In this document: positions 1 through 6,969 of the stretch, piece after piece
Layout: the number at the start of each line of letters is the position of its first letter
Numbering within the stretch: the stretch's first letter is position 1
Source: JBMNGW01 sp050950025
GTDB taxonomy: Bacteria; Spirochaetota; Spirochaetia; Sphaerochaetales; Sphaerochaetaceae
Length of the DNA stretch: 64,000 nucleotides
Assembly (NCBI GenBank): GCA_050950025.1
Contig: JBMNGW010000009.1
Span: 76,328-140,327, forward strand
Direction: 5' to 3'
Translations under genes and position numbers: made by a program
The notes under the pieces: generated by a model
Database searches by the model: none
The model's input: the letters and a program-made list of their open reading frames with translations, nothing else
What the model was told of the DNA's origin: nothing

Positions 1-323
1 GAAGAGTAAAGCTTCTTTCAAAGCTGCGGCAATAGCGCTCTCTAATCAGATAGCGGGGCTCAGCTTCGGCACTTTTCTCTTCTGTTTCAGCTTCGCACAC
101 CGAAGAAATTTTTAACACATGCTTGTCAATATGGACATCGACATCTTTTTCGTCGTAGCCGGGAAGCTCTGCATCAAGGTAATAAGCCTTCTCATCTTCA
201 TACACATCAACAGTGGGACTTTTTGTAGCAGGGACTCCCCAGTTGTTCGCAGAAGCTGTCAAACAGGCTATCAAAGTTGCGCATGCGAACCGAATTGGGA
301 TTTCTTGTAACGATGTATTTCAT
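1..323 (-). pseudogene. Hsp20/alpha-crystallin small heat-shock protein, frameshifted and cut by window edge
   Basis: ATP-independent chaperone of the Hsp20 family. The start at 323 has a clear ribosome site (GGAGG, about 8 bases upstream). The frame begins MKYIVTRNPNSVRMRNFDSLFDS and then stops early, at codon 39. One base on (extra base near 245, in GAA-C-AAC) the frame continues as typical Hsp20 sequence: NWGVPATKSPTVDVYEDE, then AELPGYDEKDVDVH, then RSFERSFTL at the window edge. The C-terminal part lies outside the window. The change is a single-base shift in a conserved gene with no other damage, so it may be a sequencing or assembly error. Family assignment is firm; whether the gene is broken is not. 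Confidence 0.72.
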
Positions 324-377
324 AATTATACCTCCGTAATATTTTTCTCATTAAAATCGTCAATCACTTATATAGAT

Positions 378-393
378 AGCAACAAGTGTGCCA
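378..393 (-). promoter_or_regulatory. Sigma-54 (-24/-12) promoter for hsp20
   Basis: On the minus strand the sequence reads TGGCACACTTGTTGCT, an exact match to the sigma-54 core TGGCAC-N5-TTGC with GG and GC ten bases apart. A start point about 12 bases downstream would give a leader of roughly 45 bases before the Hsp20 start at 323. Sigma-54 promoters need an enhancer-binding activator; two matching candidate sites lie further upstream. Confidence 0.7.
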
Positions 394-504
394 ACTTTTA
401 AAGTAAAGCATTTTAAAACTTGATAATTACTGTGAGCATAACGATTAATACTAAATATACATTTACTCATAAGCACAAGGTTGCACCATACTGGAAAAGG
501 CAAG

Positions 505-521
505 TGTGTCATTTTGACACA
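505..521. promoter_or_regulatory. Candidate upstream activator site 1 (inverted repeat)
   Basis: TGTGTC-ATTTT-GACACA is a perfect 6-bp inverted repeat with a 5-base centre, about 145 bases upstream of the expected hsp20 start point. Its position and symmetry fit an enhancer-binding-protein site. The activator itself is not in the window. Confidence 0.55.
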
Positions 522-596
522 TATCGGTGCCTAGCCCCTCTTTGCTGTACCAATTTGACCAGCAGATTGTCTTTCATCTCATTTACACTATAAAAG

Positions 597-613
597 TGTG
601 TCATTTTGTCACA
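597..613. promoter_or_regulatory. Candidate upstream activator site 2 (near-copy)
   Basis: TGTGTCATTTTGTCACA repeats the first site with AAGTGTGTCATTTTG identical and one main change in the right arm. The two sites start 92 bases apart, close to a whole number of DNA turns, as expected for two dimers on one face of the helix. Confidence 0.5.
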
Positions 614-946
614 GTTAGTGGCTTTTTCGAGGTTTTTCCGCTCTTTTGCTCAGAAAATGATAGACTTCATTGTCCACGTAACGATTTTCAAAACAAACCG
701 ATGCTCATCGCACAGAGTGCAAAAGCTAAAAGATTATGCTAATTCTAATTCAGACCAAACACAAAGAGTTTTCAAAGCACCTTCATTGTCTCGATTAATT
801 TCCTGCCACTGCCCTATCCCTTCTTCTTTTATTCTTACGCCCTAAAAATAGAGAGCACCGATAAAGAGGGTTTTTTACCAAACGCTCTTTCCTTAGCTAA
901 TGAGAAACCATTTTGTTGTAGGTTGGAATCGCAGAACAACAGTAGG
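614..946. other. Intergenic stretch, no gene recognised
   Basis: AT-rich sequence between the candidate activator sites and the tRNA promoter. Short open frames here have no recognisable protein features or ribosome sites. The 12-mer CATTGTCTCGAT occurs near 784 and again near 959 inside the tRNA promoter spacer; no meaning is assigned. Confidence 0.5.
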
Positions 947-975
947 TTGACTCTTTCCCATTGTCTCGATATAGT
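947..975 (+). promoter_or_regulatory. Promoter of the initiator tRNA gene
   Basis: A -35 box TTGACT (947-952) and a -10 box TATAGT (970-975) are separated by 17 bases. The expected start is a few bases before the tRNA at 989. Confidence 0.65.
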
Positions 976-988
976 TGGTAGCTGTCGA

Positions 989-1061
989 CGCAGGGTAGAG
1001 CAGTTGGCAGCTCGTCGGGCTCATAACCCGGAGGTCGTAGGTTCGAGTCCTACCCCTGCTA
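989..1061 (+). tRNA. Initiator tRNA-fMet (CAT)
   Basis: A full 73-base cloverleaf can be drawn: acceptor CGCAGGG/CCCTGCT, D stem GAGC/GCTC, anticodon loop CTCATAA (CAT), T arm GTAGG-TTCGAGT-CCTAC and discriminator A. Initiator marks are present: base 1 (C) does not pair with base 72 (T), and the anticodon stem has three consecutive G:C pairs. The 3' CCA is not encoded. It stands alone, with its own promoter and terminator. Confidence 0.95.
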
Positions 1062-1081
1062 TACTTACTTAATCAGGCATC

Positions 1082-1113
1082 CAACCCACCATTTTCGGTG
1101 GGTTGTTTTGTTT
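1082..1113 (+). terminator. Intrinsic terminator after tRNA-fMet
   Basis: CAACCCACC pairs with GGTGGGTTG around a 6-base loop (1082-1105), followed by TTTTGTTT. Confidence 0.8.
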
Positions 1114-1635
1114 GTGGTTCTACCGATGGGGGCAAAGGGGAAGGTATCATATGCCGCTCCGTCTTTTGTAAAAGTTCATGCTAATGTACTTGATAGCTTG
1201 TCCTTTATAAAAAACAAGCTTTTTCTATAAAAGACAACGTGTTTCTTTCCAGTATTACCTTGGAATGCCTACTAGGTCACAAAAAGTCGTTAGCATCCCA
1301 ATTAATGTAGTTTTCACTTTCCGACATAAATTTATTCTGAAAAAAATAATGAAAGTGGCTGGTCGTAAGTTCAAATCCTACCCTATGTTAGCCAATAAAA
1401 GAGGTCCAATTTCTCTCTATAACCTCTCACATCCCTTCTCTTCTTCTGACATTTTCCTTGACATTGTCATATTGCATGATAGTCTGAAATTGTGTTTGCA
1501 TCGTTGGTCTGTTGCTTCTGGACCCTGTGAATACGCTGTGCTCGGATGTACAATAAGGTGGTTTTAGTGGAGCTTGGGCGTTGATCTTTTCGGAAAATAG
1601 ATACAACGCAGCTCCAATTATAAAGGAGGAAAGGT
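1114..1635. other. Gene-poor stretch with a tRNA 3'-end-like fragment
   Basis: No convincing gene. At 1361-1385 the sequence GGTCGTAAGTTCAAATCC followed by TACC resembles the variable loop and T arm of a tRNA (compare GGTCGTAGGTTCGAGTCC in the tRNA at 989), but no 5' half is present. A TTGACA at about 1459 could belong to a promoter for the TRAP operon; no good -10 was found at the usual spacing. Open frames here look random. Confidence 0.4.
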
Positions 1636-2649
1636 ATGATGAAAGGATGGGGTAAAAAAGCTCTTATTCTTGCGCTGGTTCTTGTGGTAGGCACTGCAAT
1701 GGTGTTTGCTCAGGGACAAAAACCCAAACGGGAATTTATCCGCTTCGGCGGCGGTTCTCCCGGGGGAACATGGTTTGCAACTGTCGGTGGATTTAGCGAA
1801 TTTCTCGACACAAAAGGACCAAATCTGAACGTGACTGCCATTGCCACAGGCGGGTCGGAAGATAATAACCGTCAGGCCAAATTAGGTGAACTTGACACCT
1901 GGCTTACTCACTCTTTGACAGCCTACGATTTGTGGACCGGCACCGGTGAATTTGAAGGGGAATCCCCTTATCAAGATTTCCGTCTGCTTTCTGGTGTCTA
2001 TGAAAACCACCACCACTTTGTTACTTTGGCCAGCAAAGGCGATATCAACGGTTTAGCCGATTTAGCCGGCAAATCAGTTGTAATGGGTAACGTTGGTAGC
2101 GGCGGAGCGATTAACTCAGAAAACATTCTTAAAGCAGTTGGTGTTTTCGACAAAGTCGACGTGGTCTACATGGGCTGGGACGATGGCGGACGAGCCTTGC
2201 AGGATGGACAAATTGATGCAACAGGAGCCAGCAGTGCCCCTGCCGAAGCTATTACCACAGTCGATGCTCAGAAGAAAATCAAGCTTCTGGCTCCCACAGA
2301 TGCAGAGTTTAAGAAAATTATTGAAATGTTCCCCTCGTATGCCAAATCGGTGATTCCCGGAGGAACTTACTCTTCTGTCCCCGAAGATTCCAATGCCGTT
2401 TCGTTTATCGTTTACTGGGCTGCACAAAAAGACCTCTCTGATGACGTTGTTTATGAAATGCTCGACATTGCCCTTAATCCGGCAAACCTCAGAGACCTAA
2501 GTAACATTCACATCAACCTTGCCACCATTGGTCCCTACTTGGATCAGATGGTGACCTTCCCTGTCCCGTTGCACCCCGGCGCAGTCAAATACTATCGTGA
2601 TCACGGCATCACCGTTCCCGATATTCTCATTCCGCCTGAGATGAAATAG
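1636..2649 (+). CDS. TAXI-family TRAP transporter substrate-binding protein
   Basis: Periplasmic solute-binding protein that delivers substrate to the fused TRAP permease encoded next. The 337-residue product starts with a signal peptide (MMKGWGKK, a hydrophobic stretch, then VFA-QG). The mature N-terminus FIRFGGGSPGGTWFAT is the TAXI-family glycine-rich motif, followed by ATGGSEDNNRQ. TAXI proteins of known specificity bind dicarboxylates or glutamate, but the substrate here cannot be read from sequence. The start at 1636 is chosen for AAAGGAGGAAAGGT; a second ATG follows at once at 1639. An 11-bp hairpin separates it from the permease gene. Confidence 0.93.
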   Translation: MMKGWGKKALILALVLVVGTAMVFAQGQKPKREFIRFGGGSPGGTWFATVGGFSEFLDTKGPNLNVTAIATGGSEDNNRQAKLGELDTWLTHSLTAYDLWTGTGEFEGESPYQDFRLLSGVYENHHHFVTLASKGDINGLADLAGKSVVMGNVGSGGAINSENILKAVGVFDKVDVVYMGWDDGGRALQDGQIDATGASSAPAEAITTVDAQKKIKLLAPTDAEFKKIIEMFPSYAKSVIPGGTYSSVPEDSNAVSFIVYWAAQKDLSDDVVYEMLDIALNPANLRDLSNIHINLATIGPYLDQMVTFPVPLHPGAVKYYRDHGITVPDILIPPEMK

Positions 2650-2659
2650 GAATAATTTC

Positions 2660-2683
2660 TGTCCGGGAGATTTCTCCCGGACA
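2660..2683 (+). repeat. Perfect hairpin between TAXI gene and its permease
   Basis: TGTCCGGGAGA and TCTCCCGGACA pair completely around a TT loop. No T run follows, so it is more likely an mRNA-stabilising 3' stem than a terminator. It would favour the binding-protein message over the permease. Confidence 0.65.
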
Positions 2684-2730
2684 TCTTGTAGATTTAGGAC
2701 GTAACTTCAATCAACACAAAGGATTTGATT

Positions 2731-4665
2731 ATGGGAAAAGATACCCACGAATTAACGCAGGAAGAGTTGGTAGAGCAAGTTGAAATGCGCCGACCAAAAG
2801 AGCCTGCCAACAAAGTGCTCCATTACATTTTAATTACGGTAGGAGCGCTTTTCGCCCTCTATTATGTGCTGACATGCGGCTTTGGCATGTATTCAAGCGA
2901 AAGTCACCGCGGAATGTACTACATGTTCACCATGGTTATGGTGTTTCTCATGTTCCGCCCTATCTTGAAAAAAAGCGGCCCCAATCCGTCCGTTATCGAC
3001 TGGATATGGGCTTTAGCCACCATTGCCGTCGTCGGCACATGGTTGACAATATTTCCTCAATACGCAGTTCGTTATGTGGGAAACCCGGCTACCATCCATA
3101 TGGTTTTGGGACTGATTGTCATTATTATTTCTTTGGAAGCGGCAAGGAGGGCCACCGGTTATGTGTTGCCCATTTTGGCCCTTATCTTCCTCCTCTATGC
3201 CTATTTTGGACCATGGGTCCCCGGAAAGTTGGGCCACTCCGGTTTCTCTTTGAAGAGAATCGGTGAATTTATCGGCTTTGGAACTAACGGCATTTGGGGA
3301 GTGGTGGTCAACACCTATGCCACTTATATCTTCCCCTTCATTATCTTTGCCTCCTTTTTGGAAGCATCCGGAGGGGGCAAAGCCATTGAAAATATCGCCA
3401 CTGCCGTAGCGGGAAGCTCCCGAGGCGGCCCTGCTAAAATCGCTGTTGTTTCCAGTGCCCTCATCGGTTCGGTAACCGGCTCCTCAGCGGCCAATGCCGT
3501 GATGACCGGCTCTTACACTATTCCGATTATGAAAAAGCAAGGCTACCGGTCTCACACGGCAGCCGGAATTGAAGCAGCCGCTTCTACAGGCGGGCAATTC
3601 ATGCCTCCTATTATGGGAGCGGGAGCTTTTTTAATCGCCTCGTTCACTCGCACTCCCTACATGGAGATTGTGAAAATTTCCATTATTCCTGCCTTATTGT
3701 ACTTTTTTGGAGTGGGAATGATGGTCCACTTCATCGCCTGCCGCCGTGGAATTAAAGGACTGCCCAAAAGTCAGCTCCCCCCCATTGGCAAAACGTTGCT
3801 GGAAGAAGGGTATCTGCTGCTTCCCATCATCTTGATTTTTGTGATGATTCTCATCGGTTTTTCGCCTCAGTTAGCCGCCTTTTGGGCTATCGTCTCCTGT
3901 GTTGTATTAAGCTGGATTAAAGCTGAAAACCGGATGACTCCCAAAAAAATATGGAAAGCTCTGTATGCCTCGGCCAAAACCTCTTTGGGAGTTGGTGCCA
4001 CAGCAGGGGCAATTGGGATTATCGTAGGGGTCGTTTCGATGACAGGATTGGGAGTTAAATTCTCCTCATTCGTCGTTTCTCTTTCGGGAGGCTTGCTACC
4101 GTTAACCATTTTCTTCATCGCTTTGGGCGGCTATATCATTGGCATGGGAGTAACTGTAACCGCCACCTATATTCTTTTAGCTGTCATGGCTGTTCCTGCA
4201 TTGGCCAATTTGGGAGTCGATTTAGTGGCAGCTCATCTGCTGGTCTTCTGGTTCTGTAATATCGGCGGAGTCACACCTCCTGTGTGTCTGGTCGCTTTTG
4301 CCGCCTCTACGATAGCCGAATGTAAACCGATGGATGCCGGTTGGGCCACTTTGAAGCTTGCCAGTCCCTTGTTTATCATTCCAATACTATTTATTTATAC
4401 TCCCCTTCTTTTGACCGGCACCATTTTTCAGATCACAGTCACTATCATTACCAGTTTCATTGGTATTTTGGCTTTTGCCGGAATGATGCAAGGATATTGG
4501 ATTAAGATGGCACCGTGGTGGCTGCGAGTGGCATTGGGAGCAGCAGCAGTTTTGTTATTTATTCCATCGCTGATTTCTCAGCTGATTGGCATTGTTTTGT
4601 TGGCAGTCGTCTCGTTTATTAACTACAAATCACATGAGGGAGAAATTGCCACAGTCGCTTGGTAA
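2731..4665 (+). CDS. TRAP transporter fused permease (DctQM type, TAXI-associated)
   Basis: Inner-membrane ion-coupled permease in which the small and large TRAP subunits are joined in one 644-residue chain, as is usual with TAXI partners. The cytoplasmic N-terminus (residues 1-30) is followed by many hydrophobic segments. The DctM-like core carries GSSRGGPAKIAVV, ALIGSVTGSSAANAV and TGGQFMPPIMGAGAF, the conserved loops of this family. The ATG at 2731 is preferred over a TTG six bases upstream because AAAGGA lies seven bases before it. It ends 24 bases before the cupin gene and is probably co-transcribed with both neighbours. Confidence 0.93.
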   Translation: MGKDTHELTQEELVEQVEMRRPKEPANKVLHYILITVGALFALYYVLTCGFGMYSSESHRGMYYMFTMVMVFLMFRPILKKSGPNPSVIDWIWALATIAVVGTWLTIFPQYAVRYVGNPATIHMVLGLIVIIISLEAARRATGYVLPILALIFLLYAYFGPWVPGKLGHSGFSLKRIGEFIGFGTNGIWGVVVNTYATYIFPFIIFASFLEASGGGKAIENIATAVAGSSRGGPAKIAVVSSALIGSVTGSSAANAVMTGSYTIPIMKKQGYRSHTAAGIEAAASTGGQFMPPIMGAGAFLIASFTRTPYMEIVKISIIPALLYFFGVGMMVHFIACRRGIKGLPKSQLPPIGKTLLEEGYLLLPIILIFVMILIGFSPQLAAFWAIVSCVVLSWIKAENRMTPKKIWKALYASAKTSLGVGATAGAIGIIVGVVSMTGLGVKFSSFVVSLSGGLLPLTIFFIALGGYIIGMGVTVTATYILLAVMAVPALANLGVDLVAAHLLVFWFCNIGGVTPPVCLVAFAASTIAECKPMDAGWATLKLASPLFIIPILFIYTPLLLTGTIFQITVTIITSFIGILAFAGMMQGYWIKMAPWWLRVALGAAAVLLFIPSLISQLIGIVLLAVVSFINYKSHEGEIATVAW

Positions 4666-4689
4666 CACAAAAACTGGAGGAGGAATTAC

Positions 4690-5082
4690 ATGGAAAAAAA
4701 GCTCATTTACCGATTAGATGAAGCACAAACAGGAGAGCTGCACGGCAATGCGGGCATTTTCAGAGTTCTCATCGATAAAGATATGGGAGGGGCGGAACAC
4801 TTCTCGCTTTTGGTCAACACCAGTAAAGCAGGAAGAGTAGGCAAAGAACATTCACACACAGTGGAGCACTGCTGGTACATCCTTTCGGGAACATGCACAT
4901 TCTATATGGATGGAGTTCCTCATAAAGTGGGTCCCAACACCGCCATCTTCACTCCCAAAGGAGTGCCTCATTACATGATTATCGATCCGGATGAGGATTT
5001 GACCTATATCGTTATCTATGCCCCGCCGGGACCGGAGCAACAGTTAAAAGAAAAAGAGGCTCATGCCTTTGATGAACCATAA
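4690..5082 (+). CDS. Cupin-domain protein of the TRAP operon
   Basis: Small single-domain cupin (130 residues). Cupin motif 1 is seen as EHSHTVEHCWYILSG and motif 2 as PKGVPHYMI, giving His and Glu metal ligands in a beta-barrel. Such proteins bind or isomerise small acids or sugars; no specific reaction can be assigned. A strong ribosome site (GGAGGAGG) precedes the start, and the gene closes the TAXI-TRAP operon just before a terminator. Its place suggests that it handles or senses the imported substrate. That link is inference. Confidence 0.85.
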   Translation: MEKKLIYRLDEAQTGELHGNAGIFRVLIDKDMGGAEHFSLLVNTSKAGRVGKEHSHTVEHCWYILSGTCTFYMDGVPHKVGPNTAIFTPKGVPHYMIIDPDEDLTYIVIYAPPGPEQQLKEKEAHAFDEP

Positions 5083-5102
5083 ACTTAGTGGTAGTTCCAT
5101 TT

Positions 5103-5130
5103 GAGGGGGCCGTGCGGTCCCCTCTTTTAT
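5103..5130 (+). terminator. Terminator of the TAXI-TRAP-cupin operon
   Basis: GAGGGG pairs with CCCCTC (inner CCG/CGG may extend the stem), followed by TTTTATTT. It overlaps the 3' end of the convergent MATE gene. Confidence 0.75.
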
Positions 5131-6479
5131 TTGAGATCCCGAATCGCTTTGGAAAACCAAAAGAGGGTCACTAAAGCCGAGACTCCATCGGCAAAGGGGG
5201 CGGCATGAAGAATGCCTGCCATTCCCCAGAAACGGGCAAATATAATAATCGCCGGCAACAGTAACAGTACCTGACGCAATAAAATCAAAAACAGTGCAGA
5301 GCGGGAACGACCGGTGGCTTGGAAGAAATTGGAAGCCAAAATTTGAAAGCCAATGACCGGCAAAAGCATAAACCAAGAACGAGCCGCATAAGAGCCAAAG
5401 GTAATAAGCTCGGCATCATTGGTAAAAAGACGGACCAATTGGGGTGAGAAGAATTGGACGGCAAAAAAGCCGATAACAACAATAATGGTTGCCGTTGTGA
5501 TTGCCAACTTTTCCGTTGTTTTCACCCGGTCAAAATACCGAGCACCATAGTTAAAGCCGACTATCGGTTGTACCCCTTGGTTTAACCCAATAATTGGCAT
5601 TTGTAATATTGTTTGCAAACTGTTGACCACTCCCATAGCCGAAACAGCTAAATCGCCGCCATAGATAAGAAGCGACTTGTTAAGGGTAACATTGAGTAAG
5701 CTGTTGGCCAGATGCATTAAGAACATCGGCAGTCCCAACAAAGAGATTCTTCGAATAATAAATAGCTGTGGTTTCATCACCTTCAGTGTCAAACGATGAG
5801 GACTCTTTTTGCCAATAAAATAAGTGACAATCCAAACCATTGAAATACACTGACTGATAATAGTGGCCAATGCAGCCCCTGCCATCCCCATTTTAAAAAC
5901 AAATATAAAAATGGGATCAAGAACAATATTCGTTCCCGCTCCCACAAACATCGTCACCATAGCTCGTTTGGGTTTACCCACCGCCCGCAAAAAATGGTTC
6001 ATTCCCATGCTTGTCACCTGGAAAATAGAACCAAAGAAAATGACACGCATATAACCGATTGAATAGGGCAATACCTTCTCACTAGCTCCGAACAACCTCA
6101 GAAGTGGATAAAGAAATATCTGACCGAGAATCATGAACAGCAGCCCTGAGCCAACGAGTAAGACAAATGCGTTGCCCAGCGTCTTTTCAGCTTCTTCAGT
6201 TTTTCCCTCGCCCAAGCGGATAGAGAAGTTGGTTGCTCCCCCCAAGCCAAAAAGCAACCCAATAGCCATCAGCAAAATCATAATAGGAAAGCCGATTGTG
6301 ATTCCGGCTAACCCGTCGACTCCCAAATCGGGAGCATGGCCGATAAAAATCCTATCGACAATATTGTACAAAGCATTGACGACCATTCCCACAATGGCGG
6401 GAACTGAGAATTGGACCAATAATGTCGATATTTTCTCACTCCCCAACGGGTTTTGCTTTTTCACAACTACTTCGCTCAT
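5127..6479 (-). CDS. MATE-family multidrug efflux transporter
   Basis: Cation-coupled efflux pump in the inner membrane, 450 residues with about 12 membrane segments. The N-terminus (LGSEKISTLLVQFSVPAIVG, then YNIVDRIFIGH) is typical of the MATE branch that includes NorM/DinF-like pumps. The motif GLNQGVQPIVGFNYGA marks the second half. An open frame extends upstream into marR, but the ATG at 6479 is preferred: it follows the marR stop by one base (TGA-A-ATG) and has GAGG upstream. It forms a two-gene operon with the MarR regulator, which probably represses it. Confidence 0.93.
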   Translation of the reverse strand: MSEVVVKKQNPLGSEKISTLLVQFSVPAIVGMVVNALYNIVDRIFIGHAPDLGVDGLAGITIGFPIMILLMAIGLLFGLGGATNFSIRLGEGKTEEAEKTLGNAFVLLVGSGLLFMILGQIFLYPLLRLFGASEKVLPYSIGYMRVIFFGSIFQVTSMGMNHFLRAVGKPKRAMVTMFVGAGTNIVLDPIFIFVFKMGMAGAALATIISQCISMVWIVTYFIGKKSPHRLTLKVMKPQLFIIRRISLLGLPMFLMHLANSLLNVTLNKSLLIYGGDLAVSAMGVVNSLQTILQMPIIGLNQGVQPIVGFNYGARYFDRVKTTEKLAITTATIIVVIGFFAVQFFSPQLVRLFTNDAELITFGSYAARSWFMLLPVIGFQILASNFFQATGRSRSALFLILLRQVLLLLPAIIIFARFWGMAGILHAAPFADGVSALVTLFWFSKAIRDLK

Positions 6480-6480
6480 T

Positions 6481-6909
6481 TCAATCCTCGTTTTTTTGTC
6501 CCACATTGGCAGCCATTTTCTGCAAGTGCTCAAGCAGCTGCTTTTTCTCTTCTTCTGCAAACCCTTGCACCAACAAGGCATTCCACTCTTCCACCATCGG
6601 TAAAAAGGAGGCAACCTTCAACCGTCCCAGCTCACTTAAGTAGACATAGTTATAGCGCCGGTCACCCGTTTTCTTGACCCTAATAACTAACGATTTGCGC
6701 TCTAAAGAGCGCACTACGCGCGCAGTGGCCGCTTTATCGATGTCTAAAAGAGTCGAAAGCTGTTCTTGGCTCATGCCGTCCTTGCGCAGCAGCGTCATCA
6801 AAAAGGGCAACTCGGCCGCACTAAGACCCAGCGGCTTAAGAGCTGCATTAAAAAAAGCGCTTGCTTTGCGATAAAGAATAGAAATATAGGTTCCATAGGT
6901 TGCTAGCAT
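6481..6909 (-). CDS. MarR-family transcriptional regulator
   Basis: Winged-helix dimeric repressor of 142 residues. The recognition region reads QLSTLLDIDKAATARVVRSLE followed by the wing TGDRRYNYVYLSELG, which matches the MarR fold. It is co-transcribed with the MATE pump. A 16-bp perfect palindrome overlaps its promoter, so it very probably represses its own operon. No ribosome site precedes the ATG, and the predicted transcript starts only a few bases upstream, so translation may be near-leaderless. The ligand is unknown. Confidence 0.92.
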   Translation of the reverse strand: MLATYGTYISILYRKASAFFNAALKPLGLSAAELPFLMTLLRKDGMSQEQLSTLLDIDKAATARVVRSLERKSLVIRVKKTGDRRYNYVYLSELGRLKVASFLPMVEEWNALLVQGFAEEEKKQLLEHLQKMAANVGQKNED

Positions 6910-6919
6910 CTGGTATCAG

Positions 6920-6950
6920 TTCATACCCCAAAACAGTTGACTAGTCAACT
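6920..6950 (-). promoter_or_regulatory. marR-MATE promoter with palindromic MarR operator
   Basis: On the minus strand, -35 TTGACT, a 17-base spacer and -10 TATGAA (6920-6925). The -35 box lies inside the perfect 16-bp palindrome AGTTGACTAGTCAACT (6935-6950), the expected geometry for MarR autorepression. The predicted start is near 6913, about four bases before the ATG at 6909. Confidence 0.75.
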
Positions 6951-6969
6951 AATAAAGAAAAGCCAAATA

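Noticed and set aside
784..972. Repeated 12-mer CATTGTCTCGAT
   Set aside because: Only two copies, one within a promoter spacer; no symmetry or further matching around them.
1265..1567. 100-codon open frame on the plus strand
   Set aside because: No ribosome site, random-looking composition, and it runs through the tRNA-like fragment; no family resemblance.
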